From NCBI RefSeq assembly GCF_016785185.1, contig NZ_JAEKDY010000151.1: a stretch of DNA of 7,177 nucleotides. One strand, given 5' to 3'. Each line of letters begins with the position of its first letter. Within the stretch, counting starts at the first letter, position 1. The DNA is from Heyndrickxia sporothermodurans. GTDB taxonomy: Bacteria; Bacillota; Bacilli; Bacillales; Bacillaceae_C. The notes beneath the pieces are model-generated. The model had not been told where the DNA came from and ran no database searches. It saw only the letters and a program-made list of their open reading frames with translations. Shown here in pieces: positions 1 to 6,050 of the stretch. The translations under genes and the position numbers were made by a program.

Positions 1-73
1 CGCCCTTGTTAACCTTGGATCAAACCATTGGCGTGTTTGTCAAGAGCGATTGCGGGAGCTCCCCACCTAATAA
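1..73. other. Unassigned 5' flank and junction upstream of truncated recQ
   Basis: This stretch encodes no recognisable RecQ sequence in any frame, although the helicase core should lie here. On the plus strand the recQ frame reads about 22 codons and ends in two stops (TAA at 68-70 and 71-73). On the minus strand one open frame reads ...WGAPAIALDKHANGLIQG and stops near position 20. I could not assign either to a family. The region may be the end of an inserted element, a deletion junction, or an assembly or cloning join. Confidence 0.4.
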
Positions 74-1252
74 ATGGAAAGTAACCTAAACAACTATTTA
101 GTTTTCATAGAACTTTTTACAATACCTGTTCACATCCAAAAGTTTTTAATTGATCAATCTGAAATGGATGATGAGCGGAAAGAAAACGAATATGGTAAGC
201 TTCGCAAAATGATAAGTTATTGCCATACGGAATCGTGTTTTCAACAATATATTTTAGAGTATTTCGGGGAAGAAAACGCGACGGTATGCCGAAAATGCGG
301 GAATTGTACAGATGATCGCATTCAAGTGGATGTCACTAAAGAAGCGCAAATGGTGTTGTCATGTATAAAAAGAATGAATGAAAGATTTGGAAAAACATTT
401 ATTACGAAAGTGCTGACAGGTTCATCAGATAAAAAGATTAAAAGCTTCGGATTTAATAAATTATCAACGTATGGAATTATGAAAGAGCGAACACAAAAAG
501 AAGTGAATGAACTAATCGATTTTTTAACAGCCGAGGGGTACTTGCGCCCAACAGATGGACAATATCCTGTCTTAATGTTGACTAATCAAGCAGTTGAGGT
601 TTTGCGTGGAGAAAGTACGGTACTAAGAAAAGAAAGAGTGAAAGTTAAACAGCTTATTGAGGATAACCAGCTATTTGAACGGCTAAGGAAGCTTCGAAAG
701 GAAATTGCAGATATGGAAAAAGTGCCTCCGTATATTATTTTTTCCGATCAATCCTTGAAGGAAATGAGTGCAAAGCTGCCAACTTCGAAAAATGAATTAT
801 TACAAATTAAAGGAGTAGGGGAGCGGAAGTTAGAACAATACGGAGATGCTTTTATCACAGTTATCACATCTTACTGTGAAGAAAATGGGATTGCTGTAGA
901 AAAGCATGATGATTTTATTATGGCTAGAAGCGAAACAACAAAGGATGACAAAGAGAAAAGCCATCATGTAACTTTCTCCTTCCTTCAACAAGGCTTAACC
1001 ATCGATGAAATTGCCGCTAAACGAAATATGACGATACGAACAATTGAAGGACATTTAATCAAATGTGCGGAAGAAGGCATTTCTATTGATTGGGATCAAT
1101 TTATCCCTTCACAGTATGAAGAGTTAATAAAAGAAGCAGTGAGAGAAGCCGATACTCAAAGGTTGACGCCTATTAAACAGTTACTCCCTGAGGAAATCAG
1201 CTTTTTTATGATACGAGCATTTCTACAAAGGGAAAAAGAGCAGAAAGTATAA
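74..1252 (+). CDS. recQ: C-terminal fragment of RecQ-family ATP-dependent DNA helicase (motor domain missing)
   Basis: RecQ is a 3'-5' DNA helicase of recombination and replication-fork repair. Only its C-terminal half is here. RecQ-like sequence is clear from about residue 19 (VHIQKFLIDQS). A zinc site follows, with C55, C72, C75 and C78 in the spacing of the family (17, 3, 3). Next come an RQC winged helix (about 84-180), an HRDC domain (about 196-275, with the helix-hairpin-like LLQIKGVGERKLEQYG) and a C-terminal helix-turn-helix domain (about 296-345, LTIDEIAAKRNMTIRTIEGHL) as in Bacillus-type RecQ. The RecA-like helicase domains (roughly 330 residues, with Walker A and DEAH box) are absent. 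The frame is closed by TAA at 71-73, just before the ATG, so they are not fused upstream. The first 18 residues look unlike RecQ. The ribosome site before ATG 74 is poor (GGGAG about 14 nt away), so this may be an untranslated remnant. Family assignment is firm; functionality is doubtful. Confidence 0.82.
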   Translation: MESNLNNYLVFIELFTIPVHIQKFLIDQSEMDDERKENEYGKLRKMISYCHTESCFQQYILEYFGEENATVCRKCGNCTDDRIQVDVTKEAQMVLSCIKRMNERFGKTFITKVLTGSSDKKIKSFGFNKLSTYGIMKERTQKEVNELIDFLTAEGYLRPTDGQYPVLMLTNQAVEVLRGESTVLRKERVKVKQLIEDNQLFERLRKLRKEIADMEKVPPYIIFSDQSLKEMSAKLPTSKNELLQIKGVGERKLEQYGDAFITVITSYCEENGIAVEKHDDFIMARSETTKDDKEKSHHVTFSFLQQGLTIDEIAAKRNMTIRTIEGHLIKCAEEGISIDWDQFIPSQYEELIKEAVREADTQRLTPIKQLLPEEISFFMIRAFLQREKEQKV

Positions 1253-1281
1253 CTAATGGATGGGATTCCCATCCATTAGTT
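1251..1281 (+). terminator. Hairpin at the recQ stop codon
   Basis: A perfect inverted repeat pairs AACTAATGGATGGGA with TTCCCATCCATTAGTT, giving up to 15 pairs with almost no loop. It begins inside the recQ stop codon (TAA, 1250-1252). It is followed by CCGTTATTTG, a weak T-tract, so termination is likely but not textbook. It separates recQ from the promoter of the next gene, which begins only 8 nt further on. Confidence 0.65.
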
Positions 1282-1288
1282 CCGTTAT

Positions 1289-1318
1289 TTGTACTTAAAG
1301 AACGACAAATGTTACAAT
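1289..1318 (+). promoter_or_regulatory. Extended -10 sigma-A promoter of the HAD phosphatase gene
   Basis: TACAAT at 1313-1318 matches five of six bases of the -10 consensus and is preceded by TG at 1310-1311, the extended -10 element. A weak -35 (TTGTAC, 1289-1294) sits 18 bp upstream. The ATG follows about 43 nt after the -10. The strong upstream hairpin implies that the gene needs its own promoter. Confidence 0.55.
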
Positions 1319-1325
1319 ATTGTAA
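1312..1325. promoter_or_regulatory. 14-bp perfect palindrome over the -10 box, candidate operator
   Basis: TTACAATATTGTAA is a perfect palindrome that fully covers the -10 hexamer at 1313-1318. A protein bound here would block RNA polymerase. The motif does not match CcpA, TnrA, GlnR, Fur or LexA boxes as I know them, so no regulator is assigned. It is AT-rich and short, so chance is possible. Confidence 0.35.
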
Positions 1326-1360
1326 TCAAGTTAAGTACGGTAGAAAGGAAGTTGTTTTTA

Positions 1361-2233
1361 ATGATTAAATGCATCGCATCCGATATGGATGGTACGTTAT
1401 TAAATTCAAGGCAGGAAATTAGTGAATTAAATCGTGAAGCGATTCTTTTCGCGAAGGAGCAAGGGATTGAATTTGTCATCGCTACAGGTCGTTCATATGA
1501 TGAAGCAAATGGTGTTTTGGAAAGTTCAGGAATCAATTGTCCCATCATTGCAGCGAATGGAGCTGAAATAAGAAATATTCAAGGTGAAATCGTCGGTACA
1601 ATGGGAATTGACAGGGAACATGCAGCAACTATCATCAATTTGCTTAGCAAATTAGATATTTATCTCGAGGTGTATACGAGTAAAGGGAAATATACTGAGG
1701 ACTATGAGAAAAGTATTAGTGTAATTGTTGACATTTTTCATACTGCTAATCCCGAAATACCTGCAGAAGAGATTCGTTCAACTATTAAAGATAGATTTGT
1801 AAAAGGCTTTATCCAAACTGTAAATGATTACGGGGAAATTCTTTCCGATCCGGACTGTGTCGTTTATAAGATTATCGTTTTTTCAAAAGACCATGAACAA
1901 TTAACAATGGCAAATGCTTCATTAAAGGCATTAAAAGAGATAAAGATTACATCATCAGGACACAATAATCTAGAAATTAATCATATCAATGCACAAAAAG
2001 GGATAGCCCTTGAAAACTTTGTAAAATCAAAAGGAATTACACTCAAGGAAACAATGGCTATCGGGGATAATTTTAATGATCTTTCTATGTTGAAAATAGT
2101 AGGACATCCCGTAGCAATGGGCAATGCAGTGCCCGAAATTAAAAAGGTAATCGCTAATCATACAGTGAAGAATGATGAAGATGGTGTAGGAAAAGCTATC
2201 TACCAAGTATTGACTGGTCAACCTGCAAAATAA
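1361..2233 (+). CDS. Cof-type HAD-IIB family hydrolase (sugar-phosphate/nucleotide phosphatase-like)
   Basis: This is a cytosolic Mg-dependent phosphatase of the haloacid dehalogenase superfamily, class IIB (Cof/YkrA/YwpJ-like). Members typically hydrolyse small phosphorylated metabolites such as sugar phosphates, FMN or PLP; the substrate here cannot be told. All four motifs are intact: motif I DMDGT (nucleophile D8, acid/base D10), motif II ATGR (T42), motif III K213, and motif IV GDNFND (D236, D240). The region between about 85 and 200 is the C2B cap. At 290 residues it has the usual family length. ATG 1361 is chosen because AAGGAAG lies 9 nt upstream and the protein then starts MIKCIASDMDGT, as in relatives. 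The longer TTG-initiated frame from 1289 would run through the promoter. The gene is monocistronic and convergent with the TetR operon. B. subtilis has many paralogues, so no gene symbol is given. Confidence 0.9.
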   Translation: MIKCIASDMDGTLLNSRQEISELNREAILFAKEQGIEFVIATGRSYDEANGVLESSGINCPIIAANGAEIRNIQGEIVGTMGIDREHAATIINLLSKLDIYLEVYTSKGKYTEDYEKSISVIVDIFHTANPEIPAEEIRSTIKDRFVKGFIQTVNDYGEILSDPDCVVYKIIVFSKDHEQLTMANASLKALKEIKITSSGHNNLEINHINAQKGIALENFVKSKGITLKETMAIGDNFNDLSMLKIVGHPVAMGNAVPEIKKVIANHTVKNDEDGVGKAIYQVLTGQPAK

Positions 2234-2235
2234 AA

Positions 2236-2265
2236 GAAGGGTAGCGAATATTTTCGCTGCCCTTC
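2236..2265. terminator. Bidirectional terminator shared by the HAD gene and the TetR operon
   Basis: The hairpin pairs GAAGGGTAGCGAA with TTCGCTGCCCTTC (13 pairs including one G-T, 4-nt loop). Read on the minus strand it is followed by CTTTTATTTT, a good T-tract; on the plus strand it is followed by ATTCTTTATTAT. It overlaps the tetR stop codon (2264-2266) and starts 2 nt after the HAD stop, so it serves both convergent units. Confidence 0.85.
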
Positions 2266-2917
2266 ATTCTTTATTATAAGTAGAAAGTCCATGGAGAATG
2301 AATTGAATGGTTCTTTCTATCTCTGCTTCATCATCCCACTTTGCTTCGGGAAACATTAAATATCTTCCAATAACAAAACCAAGAATGGATGATACTGTAA
2401 GCCGAATGACCGTTTGAGGTGGCATATCTATAATTTCACCTTTTTTTTGATACTCTTCTACAATTAGTTTCAACCGTTTAATTACATGATTGATAATATG
2501 TTCCTTAAATTGTTCTTTTAATTCAGGATGAAAAGGTATTTCTTGAAACAATATTTTAATCATAGGAAAATTTTTTTTTGCAAACTCCATACGGTTGATG
2601 ATCACAGCCCTTAAAAAATCCTCAAAGCTTTGATACTCGGATAACAAAACTTTGTTAAAATCTCGTATAAAAAAAGGAGCAATAAATTTTGCCATCGTTG
2701 GGGCGATAATCGATAATAATAGATCTTTTTTCGTTTTATAATGACGGAAAATGGTACCTTCAGCGACCCCTGCCTTTTTGGCGATTTCATTCGTAGAAGT
2801 AGCAGAATAACCTTTTTCTGAAAAGATTTCTACGGCAGCTTCAAGAATTTTTTTTTGCTTTTCGGTCATCTCTTGGTTTTCAAAAAGTATGTCAAAAACA
2901 TTATCTCGTTTGGGCAT
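2264..2917 (-). CDS. TetR/AcrR family transcriptional repressor, probable autoregulator of the ABC efflux operon
   Basis: This is a one-component DNA-binding repressor of 217 residues, the usual TetR length. The N-terminal domain (about 18-68) has the family's helix-turn-helix: ILEAAVEIFSEKGY, then TSTNEIAKKAGVAEGTIFRHY (about 41-60) and the conserved KxDLL. The remainder (about 75-215) is the helical ligand-binding and dimerisation domain, and its ligand is unknown. A short extension of about 17 residues precedes the core. ATG 2917 has GGAGAG about 7 nt upstream. It is the last gene of the operon, starting 30 nt after the permease stop, so it is co-transcribed with the transporter. Two matching inverted repeats around the operon promoter are its likely targets, an arrangement that gives negative feedback relieved by a transported or related compound. 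The coding strand carries three A-tracts of 8-9 nt (2441-2448, 2571-2579, 2848-2856). Confidence 0.88.
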   Translation of the reverse strand: MPKRDNVFDILFENQEMTEKQKKILEAAVEIFSEKGYSATSTNEIAKKAGVAEGTIFRHYKTKKDLLLSIIAPTMAKFIAPFFIRDFNKVLLSEYQSFEDFLRAVIINRMEFAKKNFPMIKILFQEIPFHPELKEQFKEHIINHVIKRLKLIVEEYQKKGEIIDMPPQTVIRLTVSSILGFVIGRYLMFPEAKWDDEAEIERTIQFILHGLSTYNKE

Positions 2918-2947
2918 TGCATTCTCTCCGATCTATATGGACATCTA

Positions 2948-3997
2948 TTATATTTTACGATATTTCTTTAAAGCAAACACGTTTAAAACAATAAAGAGAA
3001 GTGCAAAACCGAAAAGTAAAAGTAGATCTAAATAAATATCTTGAAATCCTAATCCTTTATACATAATGCCTCGCAATGCATCTCCACCATAATACATCGG
3101 CATAAACTTAGCGATAATTTGCAACCAATTTGCCATTCCATCAACAGGGAAAATTCCGGCAAAAAATACTTGAGGAACAACAATAATCGGAATAAATTGC
3201 ATCATTTGAAATTCAGTGTTTGCAAATGCAGATAATAGAGTCCCTAATGATAACGCAACTAATGCTAATAATAGATTAATAAGGAGAACATTCCAGATAG
3301 AGCCGACTAACTGAATATCTAACACTTTAATTGCGTAAAATACGACAATAATTGTTTGAATGACCGCAAAAATACCATAACCGAATAAATAGCCGAAAAC
3401 AATCTCGCTTCTTTTTATAGGGGTTGCTACAAGTCTTTCAAGAGTGCCAGTCGTTCGTTCTCTTAAAAGAGCAATTCCTGAAATAAGGAAGACGAAGAAA
3501 AAGACAAAGAATCCAATTAATATCGGATTTAACACATCAAAAAACGTTGTATCTTTATTGCCATATATATAAGAAGTTTCAATCTTAGGAAAGTCCTTTA
3601 AGACACTATGACTATTCATTTGTGATACATGTGCGAAAAGTATTTGTTGAATTTTCATTTGTAACGCTTTTGATACAGTAGGATCATCGTTTTTTAATGT
3701 TAGCCTAGGCTGATTGTCTTTCAACTGAAAGATTCCATCTAATTCATCTTTTACAATAACTTTTTTTGGATCCTTTAATGTATCGTATTTTATGACATGA
3801 ATATCTTGGTTTTTCAATTGTTTAATAAGGGAAGGGTCTGCGTTTATTACACCAATTCTAATATCATCGGAATCGCTCGTAAAGAGAAAATGAATAAGTG
3901 TTAAAATGATGAGTGGGGCAATCATCATTAATGCAAGTGTCCGTTTATCTCTTATCATTTGCCTGCAAATTCTTTTTATTAATGCACCAATTCTCAT
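2948..3997 (-). CDS. ABC-2 type transporter permease
   Basis: This is the membrane half of an ABC exporter. Its 349 residues show the ABC-2 layout with an extended first loop: TM1 about 21-40, a long extracytoplasmic region about 41-155, then five more hydrophobic segments near 156-178, 200-225, 235-257, 266-285 and 321-344. Between TM2 and TM3 lies the conserved cytoplasmic stretch RERTTGTLERLVATPIKRSE, the coupling-helix region typical of YhaP/YfiM/DrrB-like permeases that export drugs, lipopeptides or other amphiphiles. The start overlaps the ATPase stop in an ATGA (3994-3997), so translation is coupled; GGGGG lies about 10 nt upstream. There is a single permease gene, so a homodimer with two ATPase subunits is expected. 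The substrate is unknown; the neighbouring TetR suggests induction by a toxic compound. Confidence 0.9.
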   Translation of the reverse strand: MRIGALIKRICRQMIRDKRTLALMMIAPLIILTLIHFLFTSDSDDIRIGVINADPSLIKQLKNQDIHVIKYDTLKDPKKVIVKDELDGIFQLKDNQPRLTLKNDDPTVSKALQMKIQQILFAHVSQMNSHSVLKDFPKIETSYIYGNKDTTFFDVLNPILIGFFVFFFVFLISGIALLRERTTGTLERLVATPIKRSEIVFGYLFGYGIFAVIQTIIVVFYAIKVLDIQLVGSIWNVLLINLLLALVALSLGTLLSAFANTEFQMMQFIPIIVVPQVFFAGIFPVDGMANWLQIIAKFMPMYYGGDALRGIMYKGLGFQDIYLDLLLLFGFALLFIVLNVFALKKYRKI

Positions 3998-4716
3998 GAG
4001 TTCATACCCCCAGCTTTTAAAAATACCTCTTCTAAATTGCTTACATTATATTGTGCTTTTAATGTTGAAGGGGGGCCACTCGTTAAAATCATTCCATCAC
4101 GCACCATACTGAGATAATCACACTTTTCTGCTTCATCCATGACATGTGTAGTGACTAGAATAGTTTTTCCTTCATCCTTCAAGCGAATTAATTCATTCCA
4201 TATTGATAATCGGAGTTCAGGATCGATCCCGACAGTTGGTTCATCTAAAATTAATATTTGTGGATCATGGATTAAAGCAATTGCTAGTGACAGCCTCCGT
4301 TTCATACCGCCAGAATAGGTTCCTACTTTCTTGGATAAATGTGAGCTAAGATCGACAAGATTCGCTGCATAAGCTATTCTTTCTTTTTGTTCGTGCTTCC
4401 TCAATTTGAATAGGGAGGCGAAGAAAGCCATGTTTTCTGCTCCAGTTAGCTCTGGATAAAGAGCATCGGATTGAGCCATGTAGCCAATATTTTGCAATGC
4501 CTTTAGATTAGGTATTCGTGTATTTAATACTTGAACATCACCTTTAGAAGGAGTATCCATTCCGACAATAATTTTGATTAATGTTGTTTTTCCAGACCCT
4601 GAAGGTCCGATAAGACCATAGATTTGGCCTGCACTTATCGATAAATCAATATCCTTTAAAACAGTCTTTTTACCAAAGGTCTTCGTTACTTTGTGAATAT
4701 GAATAGCATGATTCAT
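3994..4716 (-). CDS. ABC transporter ATP-binding protein of a TetR-controlled efflux pump
   Basis: This cytosolic ATPase energises the adjacent ABC-2 permease. It has 240 residues with every nucleotide-binding element intact: Walker A GPSGSGKT (37-44), Q-loop Q82, signature YSGGMKRR (134-141), Walker B ILILDE (154-159, catalytic E159), D-loop and switch H191 in TTHVMDEAE. It resembles DrrA/YhaQ/YfiL-type exporter subunits (multidrug, lantibiotic or linearmycin class), but the exact substrate cannot be inferred. ATG 4716 is preferred because TAGGAGG lies 8-9 nt upstream; an alternative TTG start at 4734 would place the ribosome site inside the coding region. It is the first gene of the operon and overlaps the permease by 4 nt. 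Confidence 0.92.
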   Translation of the reverse strand: MNHAIHIHKVTKTFGKKTVLKDIDLSISAGQIYGLIGPSGSGKTTLIKIIVGMDTPSKGDVQVLNTRIPNLKALQNIGYMAQSDALYPELTGAENMAFFASLFKLRKHEQKERIAYAANLVDLSSHLSKKVGTYSGGMKRRLSLAIALIHDPQILILDEPTVGIDPELRLSIWNELIRLKDEGKTILVTTHVMDEAEKCDYLSMVRDGMILTSGPPSTLKAQYNVSNLEEVFLKAGGMNS

Positions 4717-4736
4717 TTTACGACCTCCTACCAATA

Positions 4737-4757
4737 AAATGAGTGATTACTCACTTT
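4737..4757. promoter_or_regulatory. Operator O1 (inverted repeat over the transcription start)
   Basis: TGAGTGATTACTCA (4740-4753) has 5-bp arms TGAGT/ACTCA, flanked by AAA and TTT that extend the symmetry with one mismatch. It lies just downstream of the -10 and over the expected +1. It shares 14 of 15 bases (TGAGTGAwTACTCAC) with the second site at 4795-4809. Size and symmetry fit a TetR-family operator, and the linked TetR gene is the obvious candidate. Confidence 0.75.
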
Positions 4758-4786
4758 ATAGTAAAATACCATGATGTATTTGTCAA
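4758..4786 (-). promoter_or_regulatory. Sigma-A promoter of the ABC-permease-TetR operon
   Basis: Read on the minus strand, a perfect -35 TTGACA (4781-4786) is followed by a 17-bp spacer and TACTAT (4758-4763, four of six -10 bases). Transcription would start near 4750, about 35 nt before ATG 4716. The near-consensus -35 suggests a strong promoter that is held down by repression. Confidence 0.75.
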
Positions 4787-4793
4787 TTACAAA

Positions 4794-4809
4794 GTGAGTG
4801 AATACTCAC
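4794..4809. promoter_or_regulatory. Operator O2 (inverted repeat upstream of -35)
   Basis: GTGAGTGAATACTCAC has 6-bp arms and a 4-nt spacer. It sits 7 bp upstream of the -35 box. Its centre is 55 bp from that of O1, just over five helical turns, so the two sites lie on nearly the same face and could be bound cooperatively. Confidence 0.75.
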
Positions 4810-4824
4810 CCTTTTAAAAAAATA

Positions 4825-4852
4825 AAGAGCCGTAATTGAAATTACAGCCCTT
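4825..4852 (-). terminator. Rho-independent terminator of yojF-bshB2
   Basis: On the minus strand AAGGGCTGTAATT pairs with AATTACGGCTCTT (13 pairs, two of them G-T), followed by TATTTTTTT. It lies 6 nt past the bshB2 stop and separates that operon from operator O2 of the ABC operon. Confidence 0.85.
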
Positions 4853-4858
4853 CCACAT

Positions 4859-5542
4859 TTATTTAACCCGATCGTTCTCCCATTGGTAATTCCAAAATCT
4901 TTCGTTTTGTAACCAAGCAAGGGTTTCAGGATCTTTTTGTTTTAATTTTTCTTCACGATCGGCTATCATCCAGCCCGTTTGCGAAATATGTGCTTTCATC
5001 GCACCAATTTTTTGATCGATAACCGCACTTACATCATTTATTACGTCCGGAGGTCCAATTTCTGATTCGTGATTATTTGAAAATGCTACACAATGAAGCT
5101 TCGGTCTTTTTTCTTCAGGAATACGCCTAACTGCACGAACTACGGCTCTTCCTGTTGCTTCATGGTCAGGATGGACGGAATATCCCGGATAGAAAGTAAT
5201 AATCAGCGATGGATCAAGTTCGTTAATCAAACCGGTAACCATCTGAGTTAATTTTTCATCATCTTCAAATTCTACTGTTTTATCGCGTAAGCCCATCATC
5301 CGTAAATCTTGAATTCCCATCACTGCTGCCGCCTTTTGCAGCTCCTTTTTGCGAATCTTCGGCAGCGATTCTCTTGTAGCAAATGGTGGATTTCCTAAAT
5401 TTCTCCCCATTTCTCCAAGAGTTAGGCATGCATAAGTTACTGGTGTCCCGTTTTTTACGTGAGTTGCAATGGTGCCTGACACCCCAAATGCTTCATCATC
5501 CGGGTGAGGGAAAATAACTAAAACTTGACGTTCTTTTTCCAT
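4859..5542 (-). CDS. bshB2: Bacillithiol biosynthesis deacetylase BshB2
   Basis: This is a zinc-dependent N-deacetylase of the PIG-L/LmbE family that converts N-acetylglucosaminyl-malate to glucosaminyl-malate, the middle step of bacillithiol synthesis in the cytosol; it may also act on bacillithiol S-conjugates. Its 227 residues are close to B. subtilis YojG in length. The hallmark PHPDDE motif (12-17) supplies metal ligands H13 and D16 and the general base D15. The second motif VHPDH (123-127) supplies the third metal ligand H127 and a catalytic histidine, H124. GEMGRN (43-48) and the TRESLPKIRKKEL stretch are typical of the family. ATG 5542 has AAGGAGCG about 9 nt upstream. It lies 27 nt after yojF in the same orientation, the arrangement of B. 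subtilis yojFG. BshA and BshC are not in this window. Confidence 0.93.
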   Translation of the reverse strand: MEKERQVLVIFPHPDDEAFGVSGTIATHVKNGTPVTYACLTLGEMGRNLGNPPFATRESLPKIRKKELQKAAAVMGIQDLRMMGLRDKTVEFEDDEKLTQMVTGLINELDPSLIITFYPGYSVHPDHEATGRAVVRAVRRIPEEKRPKLHCVAFSNNHESEIGPPDVINDVSAVIDQKIGAMKAHISQTGWMIADREEKLKQKDPETLAWLQNERFWNYQWENDRVK

Positions 5543-5569
5543 AGAAAAAACGCTCCTTTCTTCACCACA

Positions 5570-5917
5570 TTATTCAAATGGTGTTTCACTAATCTCAAGT
5601 GCCACCGCTAGTTTTCCATCGTATCCATGCCCTGCAAGAAGTAAGCGGCCAAGGTCATCTTCTTCAAAATGGGTTAAGCCCTCGGCATAAATCCAACCAA
5701 TTGCTAGTTTTAAGCCAACTCGAAACGGACCATCCCCAATAATTTTTCCGTGTTCATAATTGACTTGGGCATTCCGTATGTATGCTCCAGCTGAAAAGAA
5801 ACCTTCATTAAAATGGGAAGCATATGCACCATTTGTTGTTTCCAAATGTATATATACGGTTTTATTCGCAAACTTATTAATTTTCTCCTGAACAGCAGAG
5901 ATTTGTATAGGCTCCAC
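5570..5917 (-). CDS. yojF: YojF family protein (DUF1806), bshB2 partner of unknown function
   Basis: This is a small soluble protein of 115 residues with no signal peptide or membrane segment. It resembles B. subtilis YojF (DUF1806), whose molecular role is not established. Visible landmarks are TVYIHLETTNGAYASHFNEGFFSAGAYIRN (about 20-49, written across two strands of a likely beta-rich fold), GDGPFRVGLKLAIGWIYAEGL (about 61-81) and an acidic C-terminus. It starts with GTG at 5917, preceded by an excellent AAAGGAGGG about 6 nt upstream, and no better ATG exists. It is the first gene of a two-gene unit with bshB2, so a role linked to bacillithiol is likely by context only. I see no convincing promoter in the 133 nt upstream; a short inverted repeat TACTA-AAAA-TAGTA lies at 5966-5979. 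Confidence 0.87.
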   Translation of the reverse strand: MEPIQISAVQEKINKFANKTVYIHLETTNGAYASHFNEGFFSAGAYIRNAQVNYEHGKIIGDGPFRVGLKLAIGWIYAEGLTHFEEDDLGRLLLAGHGYDGKLAVALEISETPFE

Positions 5918-6010
5918 GTAGAACCCTCCTTTTTTTGAAACGATAACTAAAGTATGTGATTATTTTACTAAAAATAGTAGTGGAAAGCGAAGAGATTGCT
6001 TACTGGCGTT

Positions 6011-6044
6011 ACAAAATAAAAAAGGAGCGGATGAAATCCACTCC
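6011..6044 (-). terminator. Rho-independent terminator of pdxK
   Basis: On the minus strand GGAGTGGAT pairs with ATCCGCTCC (9 pairs, one G-T, 3-nt loop TTC, stem 6024-6044), then TTTTTTTATTTT. It begins a few nt after the pdxK stop. Confidence 0.9.
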
Positions 6045-6050
6045 CCAGAA

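Noticed and set aside
1..70. ISL3-type transposase remnant on the minus strand (ANGLIQG followed by a possible shifted VNK)
   Set aside because: The resemblance is only a few residues and needs a frameshift; not enough to name a family.
1289..1360. TTG-initiated extension of the HAD gene
   Set aside because: It overlaps the promoter and palindrome, has no ribosome site, and the family-typical N-terminus begins at ATG 1361 with AAGGAAG upstream.
1312..1548. Minus-strand open frame inside the HAD gene
   Set aside because: It is a shadow of the coding frame with no domain or ribosome site; the same holds for minus-strand 2027-2221 and for plus-strand 3906-4112 and 6454-6771.
4717..4734. TTG-initiated extension of the ABC ATPase
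   Set aside because: The six extra codons are the ribosome binding site TAGGAGG itself; ATG 4716 is correctly spaced from it.
5958..5990. Promoter for yojF around TAAAAT at 5962-5967
   Set aside because: No acceptable -35 at 16-18 bp spacing; TTTCCA is only 13 bp away.
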